Assembly (NCBI GenBank): GCA_016508695.1
Contig: VNKQ01000002.1
Location: 1,798,001-1,862,000, forward strand
Direction: 5' to 3'
Length of the DNA: 64,000 nt
From: Hyphodiscus hymeniophilus
Lineage: Eukaryota; Ascomycota; Leotiomycetes; Helotiales; Hyphodiscaceae
In this document: positions 47,312 through 59,842 of the stretch, piece by piece
How positions within the stretch are numbered: position 1 is the stretch's first letter
How the letters are laid out: each line of letters begins with the position of its first letter
Notes under the pieces: model-generated
Database searches by the model: none
Seen by the model: only the letters and a program-made list of their open reading frames with translations
What the model was told of the DNA's origin: nothing
Made by a program: the position numbers and the translations under genes

Positions 47312-48304
47312 ATGAAACAGCTCACTTGGCTCATCACTGGTTGTTCTTCAGGGTTTGGGGAAGCATTTGTCCATGAGATTCTTGCCAGGGGAGATCGGGT
47401 CATTGCAACTGGCCGTAACGCTTCTGAACGGCTCAAACATCTGGAAGGAACCGGCGCTGCAATACTGGAGATTGATGTCACTGCTTCACAAGCCGAGCTG
47501 GATTCGAAAGTGAAAGAGGCACTCGAGATCTACTATGGGATAGATGTGCTCGTCAATAATGCTGGATATTTTGAACTTGGCCTCCTAGAGGAAGTCAGGC
47601 AGGTCACTTGTCGCTACCATCGGGGAACATTTATTGACTTGCTCTCTCAGCCATGAAAGGTGGATGTCTCAGATGAACACCAACTTGTTCGGTCCGATGA
47701 ACATGACCAAAGCAATACTCCCATATTTTCGACAGAGGAAGGAAGGGAAGCTCGTCTTCATCGGTTCAGTCAATGGTTTCCAAGGAGCCACAGCATCAGG
47801 GCCTTACACAGCTAGCAAGTTTGCCTTAGAAGGTACGAAAGCCCACTCTTCATTCATAGATATCATTAACCTGTAAGGAAAGGCTACGTTGAATGCCTTC
47901 AGACAGAACTTTCCTCGTTCGGAATTCAGTCTATCATTTTCGAACCTGGAGGCTTCCAGACGAAACTTCTATCTTCCTCGAAAGTAGAGAGCGCAGGAAC
48001 CGCGCAAGACGAATACCAACAATTTTTCGCCGTGGTCCAAGAGGCCATTCAATCGAGGAATGGATGGCAACCAGGGAATATTCAGAAAGGTGTGCAAAGA
48101 ATGGTTGATGTGATCCGCTCGGAGGGTTATGCTGCGGGACGGCCTTTACCCAAGAGACTACCATTGGGGTCCGAGAGTTTGAACATAATCAAGGAGAAAT
48201 GCTTTGAAATTCTGAGGATATGTAATGATTGGGAGGACTTAATTGTAAGCACTGATTCCGAGGAGGTGCCGGGAAAGAAACGGAAGTTTGACGGAGCGCT
48301 TTAA
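47312..48304 (+). CDS. Classical short-chain dehydrogenase/reductase
   Basis: Three exons (47312-47598, 47651-47832, 47883-48304) encode 296 residues. The cofactor motif TGCSSGFG is at residues 9-16, the NNAG motif follows in DVLVNNAGYF, and the catalytic residues are Ser135 (FIGSV), Tyr148 and Lys152 (YTASK). Joins read LLEEVSHERWMSQMNTN and FALEGYVECLQTEL, both as expected for this family. The C-terminal half (IIFEPGGFQTKLL, then a long helical tail ending KKRKFDGAL) matches fungal SDRs often found in metabolite clusters or as oxidoreductases of unknown substrate. Intron 1 begins with GC (GTCAG|GCAGGT); a GT donor three bases later would give a stop. The gene stands beside a decayed regulator. 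Confidence 0.88.
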
Positions 48305-48614
48305 CGAAGTAATGAGAATAATCAATGCAATAATTATGACTTTATGAACTCAAAGATCTTGCGAGTCTCATGGATATAGCTTTCCCATAGACCATATCAA
48401 AACATCCGTCCAAGTGTTGTCTTGTCGTCTAAAAATAGAGGAATGATGCCGTGGAATGATTGCTCCAAGGATTTTCACGTACTTTTCGCGAACTACGGTA
48501 AAGCAAAACGCAACCTCATCTCATCACGATGCGCAACCCACACCCACGAACGCCTTGTATAAATCTTCTTATACAGACTGATATAGATCGGTGCACGACG
48601 TTGGCTTAGACAGT
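48305..48614. other. Intergenic
   Basis: About 310 bases between the dehydrogenase stop and the start of the regulator remnant. Nothing supported. Confidence 0.5.
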
Positions 48615-50062
48615 ATGACCTTCTTCCTCAGAGACCCCGAAAAAGAGGTGCCATATCCAAAACATGGTGCTCGACTGGCAAGTACGTTAGAAACCTTACA
48701 GAAACGTCGATGATGCTGTCTGTAGATATCAGGATTAGGCAGGTAAATTGCGACAAGACTCAACCGCCTTGCCGGACAGGCGCTTGGACAGGTCGAATAT
48801 GTGACGGATATTCCAGCTCTATCAATGTCGTCCGTGGCAGCACAGCAGGCCCGTTACGAAGCAACCCCATAAACGATACTTCCATATTTTATCAGCCAAC
48901 ACAATACTTGGCTTGATGGTTTTCGACCACGTTTCCACTCTCTGGAGGTACTTGTCTCTAAAAATACGTTCAATCTTCACCAGCCGTCCTGCACGCAATG
49001 CTAGCCCTCGCGGCCCTACATGAAGCCTCAGATGGCCGTTCAAATGGAATCGGGGATGGAAAAGCTACCGCTCGAGCTTGGTGCAGTACAGCAAATGAAA
49101 GGGATGCCCTCGCTCAAAATAATCCAGGCAAACGACACCGTTCACTCTCACCTGTTGTGTCATGTTCATTTTTTTTTGGGGGAGAGAACACGCAAAGGCA
49201 ATAATGACACCGCTTTGACACACCTTCAGAAAGTGTCAAAGATACTACAACTTTGGACAACGGAAACAGACACATCTACATAGAGGATCTGGCCATCGAA
49301 AGCCTCACAAGTTTGCTCCGCCGCTTCGATATGCAGGCCACAGTATTCCTCGATTCCTGACAGCCGAACTGAATACTACATCGACATCTCGAAGTCTTGC
49401 AATACAAAGTTCAGGCACTCCCTTCTTTACCATGCGAGATGCGCAGGCCTCTCTGGAAGAAGTAGAACTTCGCCTCTCTACGTCCTCACGAAGAAGTTCA
49501 TACATCACCTTTTTCCAAGGTCTTACGATGAGCCGATCTCTAGCAAAGCACCACTCCCTCTCGGTTTGGCCGGTCATTTCAAAAAGTGGAAGGATAGATT
49601 TGACTCATCTTCAAACCGCGAGGGTGACGAATTGCCCATGAACGATGTCCGGCTCGGAGTTTCACAGACCCTAGTTCCAGTACATTACGAAAACACCTTG
49701 CTTATGCTTGATATCAAAAACGAGCAAACTCCGATCGCGGGAAAACTTTCGATCCGGGGACTCAACATTATAAAGATTAATGATCTTGTCAGATCGTTGA
49801 TCCAGACATCTACGATGGTGAGTAGGTTCGCGTATTTGGCAGATATAGGCGTAACTGCTCCATTGTACTTTGCTGCCCTGAATGCGACGAGCTTTCCATT
49901 TCGTCAATAAGCAATCGAGATTCTCTGTTCTGTCAGATGCCGGGAGTGATTTTGGGATTTCAAAACAGAAGCTCGAATTGCGGAGAGTGTTTCCAAGCGG
50001 AAATGAATGCTGCACTGGGGTGCCCCTAAATCGTTTCATCGCAGTCCTTGAAAACGCTCACT
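48615..50062 (+). pseudogene. Decayed Zn2Cys6 transcription factor
   Basis: A remnant of a C6 zinc-cluster regulator spread over all three forward frames. An ATG at 48615 opens MTFFLRDPEKEVPYPKTWCS; a normal intron (48682-48732) joins it to STGKIRQVNCDKTQPPC, then AWTGRICDGY. This matches the zinc-cluster pattern but two of the six cysteines are Gly. A stop follows at 48914-48916. Further on, pieces of the regulatory domain appear in shifting frames: LHAMLALAALHEAS (near 48985-49028), NDTALTHLQ and KILQLWTTET (49200-49270), LLRRFDMQATVFLDS (about 49313-49360), RDAQASLEEVELRLSTSSRR (49435-49495), VHYENTLLMLDI and ADIGVTAPLYFAAL (49680-49890). Several frameshifts and stops make it non-functional. 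End approximate. Confidence 0.8.
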
Positions 50063-52935
50063 GAGTCGCCTGCTGTTGAGGGATCTGGGACCTTCAGGTG
50101 GACACTTCAGATTCGGTTTGACAATCCGCGTCCTTCGAGAAACTTGGAGGTAGCACGTGTGCGACAACCTGCGATACTACCTAGGTAGATACGAGACACG
50201 AAATGGTCAACTTATACAATATCCTGCTAATTGAGGCTATTTCCTGCCTACAGAAACAGAAAGATCTGAGATCAAGTTCAAAACCTCTCAATTGGCTTCA
50301 CACCTGATGCTATGCCACAGTTGGAAGCCTCTTGCTTATCTTGGCTTCATTCTGAAATGTTGGAGCAATGTTTGATTCTCGTACTGACAATCTATGTGAT
50401 TTCGAGAAGCCATACCTACTCAGCTGTGGAAACAATCATCGGTTTGTACCCAGTCCTTGATATTGGCAGTGGAACATGTTTGCGGGCAACTCAAGTATAC
50501 TGCCTATTTGTTTGCTCAACCTCGAAATTGAGCCACACCACTGAAGAGATGATACTTCAACGCAATCATCCGGCCAACCTCAGCAGGATGGTACTTTTCG
50601 CTGTCTTGAGCTACTCAGTTTGAGCAAAGCCACTATCTTTTCTAGAAAGCTCTAGGGATATTTTGCAGATCAGAGTTCGTGAACTTCTTCGAAGACATTC
50701 GAAAAAACGACTTCCTGATACTTGACGGAGAAAACTCTTCAGCTTTTCAGCCTGAAAATATCTCAAGCGGCAGCTACAATGTCGAAATTTTTGCAGGATG
50801 TCCCCGCCCAATCTCGGCTTTTGTCGCAATGGAACTCTATCGAAACCAGGAAATCCCTTTTCAGCAACGAATTTGCCATGCCCACCTTGTTTTGAAGATC
50901 TCGGACACGTACTCGTGTGTCAAAGCGTTGCTATGGTGGGAATGTTTAGCATGTTTGAACTCACTTTTGCCCGGATATTGCACGTCTGGTCCACAAGACT
51001 GGAGTCATCTGCTCAAATATCAGTCATGCCATTCATATGGCTATATCTGAGTGGCTCCTTCCGCTTCGACGGGAATCATTGCCTGGTTCACCCAACCTCC
51101 AAACCTCGATACCGGCTTCTGCATATGATGAGTTATGTTCATGAAGTGCATCATCATCATTTCAACCGCGCTCTCAGGTTTAATGACAGAAATCGTCAGC
51201 TCAAACTTTAACTTGAAATGCCGCTGGAACTATCATGTCAGCTGCTTGGGACTTGCTCGGGTGACTGCTCTCGGATTGTATGATATCGATATCTCGAGAC
51301 CTTCTTGTTCTGGTTCTTTGGTTTGAGATCGTAAGATCTATCGTGGTTGATGGCAAAGATTCCAACCACCAGGAATGCTCAAGTTGCCCAAAAGATACCA
51401 ACTGGTGTTTAGTAGGCGCCTAATACCACTCACCATGTTGATCCAACGGCTTACCTGAGCTCCCCCTTCCGGCTCTTGGAATGGATCTTCGGCACCAGCA
51501 ACTCACTCAGATCACGGAGAATCACTATCACTGGCGCCTGAGGAGCCTTCGGTTCGGCCTGAAAGAACAGTTGCAAAATGATGGAGTCAAATGTATTCAA
51601 GCGCTGAAGTTCGGTGTCGACTGGACATACGATGACTACGACTCAAAGATACGAATACCGACATTTTGGTTGTTGCACACGGTTACAAAGGCGCGAAAGC
51701 CCATGGAAGCAAATTGTCATTCGGCAGCCGCACTCATCGAGCTTTTCAGAAAGCATTACAGGTCAACACCAATTCAAAATATGCTCCTCTCCGATTTGGT
51801 TTGTGGGATGTGAGATTGAGCTACACTCATCCTGGGGGAGTCCAACTTTGGAAGCATACTCAAGATCTAAGCGATTGTTCACCCCTCGCACGCGAGCTTT
51901 CTATGAGGGTCCATCGTTTCTCCATCGACACATCGTGTCCTCGGCCATTCCAATCACCAATGGGGTCTGCTATCGTTCCGGCAAAATGGGCGGCATGGGT
52001 TACAGTATTCTGGATTCGAAGGGGGTGCGCGATACGTGCCTTTTACTTACACAGGCTTGACTTTTCTGCAATTCATCTACTGGGTCAAGAAGGGCTGACA
52101 ACAGGGCGGTGGAAAGCACTCCACTCTGAAAACAAACCGATAACAAGCTAGACAGACAGGTCCTCTCCATATGAAAGATGCTGGTAAATTGTGAACAGTC
52201 TCAAGAACAAAAGCAAAGCTTAATTACTCGCACCACTGCCTTGCCTGCGATTCTGGACGCCCTGGCTATGTAGACCCACCACAGGGCGTCCTCAGCATTG
52301 ACGTGTGATTGTAGCTTCGATCGCCCAGATACGCCCAGGCGGGAGACAACAACACGAGAATGACGATGATTCCTCTGAGCCTTGGTGATTCGGTGAGGTT
52401 CATATGGATTGAATCACATGATGCTGCTCAACCCAACTTCCAAAGCCAAGCTGGGCATTCATGGCGGGCGTAGCTACTCAGGGGGAATAAAACTTTCGGG
52501 CGAGACCTCACGCCCAGAACGACAGCTAGGTAGTCTCGATATCAGAGCTAGGTAAGATGTTACGAATCACCGCAGGCTCAATCAGGACAAGTAGCGCTAT
52601 GTGATAGAGTGCCTATGCATTGAAGTCATATATGCAATGATATGTTAAGAACAGAGTGGAAAGTCATAATGCATGATCATCGCAAGATGTCTGGATATCA
52701 TCCTGTCGTGAACACTCATGATCCGTAACCCAAAGCCATGCCATGATGTCCATTCAAATGATCCCAGAATCCCGTCCACGTATGTAAATATGTACTCCCT
52801 GCAACACGCAGGTCCTGTTGATGAATCCCAATACCCACCGACGAGTTTTCCGTCTTGCTGTGATAGATGTCTAGTAAACTGTAAAATATGATTTCTGTCG
52901 ATATCGTAGACCCGGAGCTAATGAGCTACAACGGG
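50063..52935. other. Gene-poor stretch with broken coding-like frames
   Basis: 2.9 kb following the regulator remnant. Plus-strand frames around 50312-50623, 50679-51211 and 51481-52151 are open for 100-160 codons each, but they change frame and overlap. Their translations (for example FVNFFEDIRKNDFLILDGEN and ALKFGVDWTYDDYD) are protein-like without a recognisable domain. Possibly a second decayed gene. Bases 52160-52930 show nothing. Confidence 0.35.
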
Positions 52936-54337
52936 TTATGCAAACCTAAGTGGTGAGCTACGGTGTTCTCTCTCTTTTGTTGATCCTCCCGAATTTCGGC
53001 GCTTGAACATATGCTCGACCATCGCTTTGGGTCCGACGAATTCCATGTCCATCTTGACTTGTGTGAGAGGCAAGCTGACTGTGGTGTGCTTCTTGGAGTG
53101 GAAACGACGCTTGATGCAGTCGTCAACGAGAGCAACAAGCCCGGTGGCAATGATAACGCTAAAAGGGTTGTCAGAAGTCGTCGGGGGAAATATGTATCTG
53201 AACTTACTCAGGAACATCAGAGCGTGATTCCAAGACGCTCTTGTCACTGATCCACATCGAGCAAGGAGGGACCCAACCACCAGCAGCTGTCTCAGTGCGC
53301 ATTTGAGATGGTGAGAGCAGCTCGGGGACGATGTGAGCCACTGCTATATCGTTCCGGAATAGATGGTACGAGACTGCCTTCCCTTCCCCATCCTTCTCCG
53401 TGATCCGCTTCCATGTATATGAGTGACCCCAATACTCAAATTCATATCGCTTTGATGACTTGTTACCCTTGCGTTTGACTTCCACCTGGGCATAATTCGA
53501 GAATTCGAGTTTGACGGTGTTGGTAGGTTCTTGCTCCTCTGAGCTCTTTGACGTGAAGTATCCGACCTCGCTGCCGTCTTCGTTCGATGAGCCATAACCA
53601 CTGTCTTGTCTCTTTATAGACTTCGAATGCTTCGAGCTCTTCAAGCTGTGTGTAGATATTCCAGAACTCGTCCGCTTGACCTCGGCCTTTCCTCCTCGAA
53701 TGTTGGTTAATGCATTGCTCATGGAACGAGTAAGAGCAGGCCGTCGTTCCGCAGGCGTACTAACAAATTTCCGTTTGTAATTACAGACTTCCCGACCGGA
53801 TGATCGCTCGTAGCGTCTGAGAGAGAACTCCATCTTCTTGAGATCATGCATACGCATGTGGAAAAGCTGAACGTTAGACTTCCTGCGACTCGACGAATCC
53901 TCAGTATCAACCCTGAGATTCATATTCCCATCGTAGGTCGTGTCATCGTGGCGAATGTACATTCGTTTGGAAGATGGGAAGAAGTCCGCGAAGTCCGAAG
54001 GTGTCGACGGTCTGAGATTCGACTCCACGCCCTCCTTACACGTATATTCAGGTAACTCGTACTCAGAATCAAAGCTCTCGGGTTCTTCAACCAGATCGTC
54101 CTGAGACGCAGTCGTCGAGGCATACGTTTCTGTTGACGAACGGGCATAGTAGGCTGCGCTGGGAGAGATATCGTAGCTGGGTTTCGCTGAGTAGATGGGT
54201 CGGTCGTTGTACTGGTGGAGGGAGCTGTGAATCGAAGTCGGCGCTGTACTCCTCGAGTCTTGAGTCTCGTAACTGTGACGAGAGCCATCACTGCTCGTGC
54301 TGTGGTAGGTCTCGTGTCGTTGCATGGTTGAGTACAT
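52936..54337 (-). CDS. Conserved-looking Ser/Thr-rich protein of unknown function
   Basis: Two exons, complement of 54337-53208 and 53158-52936, encode 450 residues; the join reads RSDVPDVIIATGLVALVDDCIKRR. The N-terminal 130 residues are Ser/Thr/Tyr-rich and disordered (QRHETYHSTSSDGSRHSY). The middle has a basic segment, HMRMHDLKKMEFSLRRYERS. The C-terminal half looks folded: TNTVKLEFSNYAQVEVKRKG, KRYEFEYWGHSYTWKRI, SYHLFRND and AHIVPE, alternating strands that recall a beta-barrel or Tubby/LURP-like fold. That resemblance is only visual. I do not recognise the family. The start is the ATG giving MYSTMQRHE; the frame is open further upstream without an ATG, and MQRHE is an alternative. Confidence 0.75.
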
Positions 54338-57300
54338 AGTGAGGATGGGTAAGTTGTTCAGGAGTGCTGTGAATGAGATGTGAATCGAGGGGAGTATGAA
54401 TGTCCGAAATGGAGGATTCGAGGAACTCAATGCTTTTAACAAAAGGAAACCTTCAACAGCGGTCGACTCCGGTATTTGAACTTGACATGGCGATGATCTG
54501 TTTCCTCTGATATGAGTGGCGCATCGGCGTGGTGAGAGATGGATGTGGAATGCTTTTGCATTAATACTTGCTGATGCTGAGGGACGTCAATGATATTCAA
54601 TAAGAACGAAGATTAATAATGATCCGGTCCAACAAGTCACAGGGAAGAGCGAAGTGGGATGATTCTCAGAGCTCGAGGGAATGTGGTTGAAATGATTCCG
54701 TAGAGGTGCTGTACTGGTGGGTGGAGGTGGAATCTTGAGGGCTGTATCTGGGGCGCGGGGGCGCCGGCCAGCCGTCCCACCGTGGCTGGAATCGAAGGAA
54801 TTCGATTTCTACCTACTCTACTAGGCTTGGCTTGGGCTGTTCAGTTCAAATCCAAGCATGCACCACGCACAAACCCACCTCTCTCACCTTCACACCCTCA
54901 CACCCTCACACATCTTCGTAATGCTGGGCCCGGGTAGTTCATTGGAAAGTTGTCTCGAGGATGTGCTTACCTACGATGATTACACAAAACCCGATGCCTG
55001 ATACTCTGTTCGTCCTCCAGGCCAGGCCGTTGGTTCGCAGCAGCTCGCTATCGTTCAACCCGTCAACTGCTTGCGATGGCCATAGAAGCGTCCTGTTGAT
55101 GTCGATTGTTCCCGATGAGGGAAATTCTCTTCGCCATGTGCCGTGGCATACTCCAATCGCTTCAACGCTGCATCCATCGAGCTACAGCATGGAGACACAA
55201 CAGTTCCTCCTTCTACGTCCGTACAAGCTGTCGTGCCTCATGCTACTGTATGTTCCCACGCGATGTCGTCTGGACACTGGAATCATTGCGACATAGCCGC
55301 AAGGGCAACCAACACTCACCAGACAAAAATCGTTATTCGAGTACTCTACTTGGTAACGACAAAGCCTCAGCTCTTGGTCTGCCTCGTCTGATGGCTGATT
55401 TCTATCAATCATCGGTTACGGATTCATCCTTTGCTAACCCCCGCGCCAGCCTCAGTCCTAACTCACGAATAGCATCAATCCTGCGATGCGACATTTCAAA
55501 AAGCAGAAGCGATTTTCAGGTGGATGACGGCCAAATATAGATCCTATTGGCGGCTCCATGCATGTGCCCGTGCAGAACCATCACCATTCACCCCCATCAC
55601 CCATGGTTGGCGAACGGCTGGAACCCTTACCCCTCCACAAATGCTTTGGGAGGGGTGAATTCTTCAAGACCTTTGTCATTTCTTAGATACTCTCCACGTG
55701 GTAACCCTGGACTCCGAAGTTAGAAGTGAGAAGTTACATCCCTCAGCTTGCGAAGTTGTCAATTCCCTGCCTCCTGCTTACCTCTCGCAGCCTATTGGTT
55801 GCCGTATCTACTGCACCTGAGAAGATGTCAGGTATCTGCTCCCCACCAGACTAGTATCGTCCTGCGATTTAGTAATTGAGACCTAAATTCTCTCCCAACG
55901 GTCTCGACCCTGACATGGAGTGGTTTTTGGGTCGAGGGCAACACCATAGACTGATTGAGTACATCTCCACTCCGTTTGGTCGAGCAGGCTGCATGTCAGT
56001 ACTGTCCATCTGTTGGCATTTTATTACTCGCCCCGCGGTACCCGGACTCATCTACCGCGACGTATCATAACACGCGTGTTTGCCGTTCCGCTGCCCGGCT
56101 TAGCAACGCATTATTAGGTTCCTCTCGCGAGGCTCGTCCCGTGCGCAGTCTATCACGTCGTGAGCTGGCGTTCAGATGCTCAATATTGGAAAACTGGAGT
56201 CAAGTCGAAGATTTTGTAAGAGTGCTTCGTAATGGAGGTGCTCATACGATACTGAACCTGGTCGAACATTGTCTCAAGTCAAGCGGACACCAGATCTCAT
56301 CCACCCAGAGCTGGGGCCCAAGGAATTGCCTCCCTCTGTCGTGTTCCTCGTCGTTCGGTTTCTGCCAGTGGCCCAATAAAAGGCTACACAGGTACCTCAC
56401 TGGCCCGCAAACCTTCTTTTGTGGCGCCTATTGTGGTTCGCCATGTTCCTAGGGAAGGTGGGACGACTATCATGCATATCACCACAGTTCCGCTGCCTTG
56501 CTACCAATCGCGGGGTACATGGGAAATCCCACGCTCCAAGTTTGCTTGTGCAGCAAGATCTCCTCTACGAAAAATTCTCATTCGTAGTTGAATTTACTGA
56601 GGGAAAACTTCAAGTCCCCTGTTTCAGGCGGAGGTCGCCGTCACCTAGGAGAAGGAAGTCTTTCTCTCTCGGTCCCAGACTGGCAGGGCATCCTAATATT
56701 TCCGAGCGTTTGACGGGTAAGATTTCTCGCCAGTTCCTGCACCGCCGTCTGACCGGCCTCGGTCCAGAACATGCCTTGCAAGCCTCGTTGCTGCCCAACG
56801 TTGTCTTTCATGTTCGACTGTTCAAGTGACAAGCCTCGAAACTTGACTCATCATTTCTCTGATCTGGAAGCCACCACGTACGCTGGCAAACGAACCCGGA
56901 TAGGTGCATTCATTTCCATTCGTCACTGGGCTAAAACATGTTCATTCGCTGGTCCATCGAGCCAGTTACTTGAGTCTGCTCTAAGCTTTGAACCGATTCA
57001 TCAGAATCAGTCAACCAAACAACAAAGGAGATTTACGTAGGACCCATCCCACGCAGTATAGCGTTACCTCGATCGATCATACAGTAATACTGAACCCGTT
57101 ATGATGCGAGCGGAAAATGAGAATACACCGTATCGAGTAAGAAAAAGAGGGCTTCTGAAATCCCTCAAAACTCTGAAGTCAAGAAGGTATCCTGCCGTGT
57201 TCCATCTTTTCGAAGTATATATATTCATAGCAGGTGGACATTGCAGACTTCCCTGTATTCCCAGGCGGCTAGTATTCACTTCAGACCATAATAGATCCGA

Positions 57301-58318
57301 TCGTAGATAGTCTCATTAAAATTTCATCCTTCCGCGATAGTCTACACTGCATGTGTTTCTTTATTCCCGTAGGCTAGTATCAGAAATACGTCTTTTGAAC
57401 ATATACAAAATCTCGGTGCTCGGCGTACCAAGCCGGCATCACATATGCTGATTGTGTTGAGTTGTCGAGTCGCTCGAGAGGGGATAGCTGGTGCGGGTGT
57501 ATGTGCTCGCAAGTTTCTGCTTGTGACGAGGTTAGCCTTTGGGGCGGACGAGAACGAAGATGAGTGATCGGATATCGAGCATGGAGCCTTGAAGGGATGA
57601 ATGTCACGGGAAGCAATCCGTGACTACCGTCATCGAGTCCTTTCAATTCTTGATGAGGACAAATACGGGCTGATGGCTAACTTAAATGATCTGGCGGGTA
57701 CGGAGTGCCGAGTATCTCATTGCGAAGCCCTAATAGTATGAGCAAGAGGGGCCTAGGTCCAATATGCAGCTTCTTTAATTTTCATGATATACACGTATAA
57801 TATGGCGTGACTACAGTTTGCTTAGACCAACATTGATCTCTCTTGTGATGGATAGGGCCTACTTTTTACTTTTGCTCTCACGCTTCCAGACCATACTCTA
57901 TCCAAAACTCGGCATGAATGAACTAGATGTAACTACTACCTGGTGCATTTCGATGAAGCATTTCTCGAATGGCAATGACAGAATCTGCGACCAATCGGGC
58001 TCTGAGCCATAAACGTAAACATTGGTTGATAATTGCTCTTTGATTCATGACTGAAGGAAAAGGGAGAATTTATTACATTACAGTACTCGGGTAACGGGAC
58101 TTTCCGCACTAGCGCAGAATCTATGTTTTTGCTCGAACTCCATCATCACGAATTATCCCAATTGAATCACAACCGCCAACAGTTCTTTCAGCGGTCAAGT
58201 TGTTGGACTAGAGGCTCGCATAGAGAGTCCTCAGCTTGTACTAAACCTGTACTTGACGGACTGGAGAATTGGAGTCCACGCGCTCAGGATCAACTGATAG
58301 GTTGAGTTCGAAGCCACA
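54338..58318. other. Long intergenic region, no supported gene
   Basis: Nearly 4 kb between divergent genes. Its left end should carry the promoter of the Ser/Thr-rich protein gene and its right end that of MRP51. A CTCACACC microsatellite lies near 54889-54912, a GC-rich patch near 54745-54785, and an inverted repeat (ACCCCTCC...GGAGGGGT) at about 55630-55657. Open frames up to 165 codons (for example 55955-56452) lack family features. Confidence 0.45.
54889..54912. repeat. CTCACACC-type microsatellite
   Basis: About three direct copies of CACACCCT in a pyrimidine- and CA-rich intergenic tract. Confidence 0.75.
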
Positions 58319-59842
58319 ATGGCAGCACGGAGTGTATCTCCTGGAGGAGCTTTACTACGAGCATCGCGTGTCTTCTCGATACCACAACCACTCCCCACAC
58401 CGAAAGGAGATCTCTCAGCAGGTGCGGTCTTCAACTCGGACACAGCTACCCTTCCTCATCCGACCCATCTCTCAATCACGACTCCCCAGGCGGCTCTAAA
58501 AAGAGGCGACTGGGGCTTCAAGCGACCTTTACCTCTTCGATCAACCACCAAGACCTCTACTCCATTCATAAGAGTCAAGTCCATAGACACATTCGAGCAC
58601 GTCACAGAGTTTGGATCTTCGGCGGATCACACCTTGTCACTTTTAAAATGGCACGAAATGGGCGTCCCTCTCTCAACACCCATCAAACAGACGAGTACCT
58701 CTAGCTTTAAACTAGATGATACGCGTTCAGGCAAGAGTGTGTTCGAAGATTCGATTGATACTATTGCTCCAGTGGATGGCATGGTGAAGGGAAAAGATGA
58801 TGCGCGGTGGAAGTTCAGCGGTCCATGGCTTGCAGGCTTAACCGAGGGAGACTTCAATGAATACGTTCATAAGGAGGTTCGAAGACGCAAAGTTGATTTC
58901 CGCCTATTTCTAAGAACAGCTTGCGCAAACCAAGCAACCCAAAACCAACAACGCCGGGCAACAGAGGAGGGCGAGGATATCGAGGCTCTTCTACCCGTGA
59001 AACCCAGCGACATCACAGACGAGCAGCTCACAGACTACATCAAGACCTTACGCAGAGACCGCACAACACTTAACAAGCACATCCGGTCTTTCCTCGATCT
59101 TCCACCAGCTCCCCACTTCCGAATCCCCGAAGAATCTTGGAATGATCCCAACAGTCCCTTATCAATGGTCTTTGCGGGTGAAGATGCAGATTATCAGGCC
59201 ACATCCGACTCACCGTACGCAGAATCTGGACCGCCAAAAACGCATCCCTCAGCCGGACTCTCTTACAGCCGTACTGCCTCCCACACCTTCAACCACCCAC
59301 TTTACGGTCCCCAGAAATACCAGCCTCCCGTGCAAGCCCGAGTGGTGATGCCCAAGAAGGCTGCAGTTGGTTCCTTTGCGCCGATTCTCGGAGTTGGTGG
59401 GTTTGCGGTCGATATACCCGTGGGTGAATCAAGCTTCAAGAATAATCCCAGGCACAGCAAAGCGGCGCAGTCGATGTCTGGTATAGATGCAATCGATCCT
59501 GATGCCGTGGGCGGTTCGAAAGCTTGGGTTCATGCGCGACATGCGCGGATCGATTCTAAGGGCAGAGTGATTTTGAATGTGACGAAAGCGGATCCTGAAT
59601 CGATTGCTGTAAAAGAGGGGAGAGTGGGAGATATCCCGACCGAGTTTATTAAGCCGTTACCGATGCGGCCTTCTTTTATCTCGAGGAATTCGGGCGCTTC
59701 GTCCTATGGAGGAGGGTATGGTTTAGGGCCGCGAGACTTCAAAGGGAAGGCTGAGGGGAAGAGGATCGAGAAGGCTGATCTTGACGCGGTGAAGGAGTTG
59801 GCCGATTTTGTAGATAACCACGAGAAAGGGAATGTTGAGTAG
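58319..59842 (+). CDS. MRP51: Mitochondrial small-subunit ribosomal protein Mrp51
   Basis: A single exon encodes 507 residues from ATG 58319. Mrp51 is a fungal component of the mitochondrial small ribosomal subunit, first found in yeast through COX2/COX3 translation. The N-terminus MAARSVSPGGALLRASRVFS is a typical presequence. The family block follows: LKRGDWGFKRPLPLRSTTKT, STPFIRVKSIDTFEHVTEF and ADHTLSLLKWHEMGVPLS at about residues 60-118. The centre includes RWKFSGPWLAGLTEGDFNEY and VDFRLFLRT. The C-terminal part is Gly/Ser-rich (ASSYGGGYGLGPRDFKGKAEG). Fungal orthologues in filamentous species are about this length, longer than the yeast protein. No intron is needed and the frame is intact. 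Confidence 0.92.
   Translation: MAARSVSPGGALLRASRVFSIPQPLPTPKGDLSAGAVFNSDTATLPHPTHLSITTPQAALKRGDWGFKRPLPLRSTTKTSTPFIRVKSIDTFEHVTEFGSSADHTLSLLKWHEMGVPLSTPIKQTSTSSFKLDDTRSGKSVFEDSIDTIAPVDGMVKGKDDARWKFSGPWLAGLTEGDFNEYVHKEVRRRKVDFRLFLRTACANQATQNQQRRATEEGEDIEALLPVKPSDITDEQLTDYIKTLRRDRTTLNKHIRSFLDLPPAPHFRIPEESWNDPNSPLSMVFAGEDADYQATSDSPYAESGPPKTHPSAGLSYSRTASHTFNHPLYGPQKYQPPVQARVVMPKKAAVGSFAPILGVGGFAVDIPVGESSFKNNPRHSKAAQSMSGIDAIDPDAVGGSKAWVHARHARIDSKGRVILNVTKADPESIAVKEGRVGDIPTEFIKPLPMRPSFISRNSGASSYGGGYGLGPRDFKGKAEGKRIEKADLDAVKELADFVDNHEKGNVE

Noticed and set aside
55955..56452. 165-codon plus-strand frame in the long spacer
   Set aside because: Low resemblance to protein sequence and no neighbours or splice signals supporting a gene.
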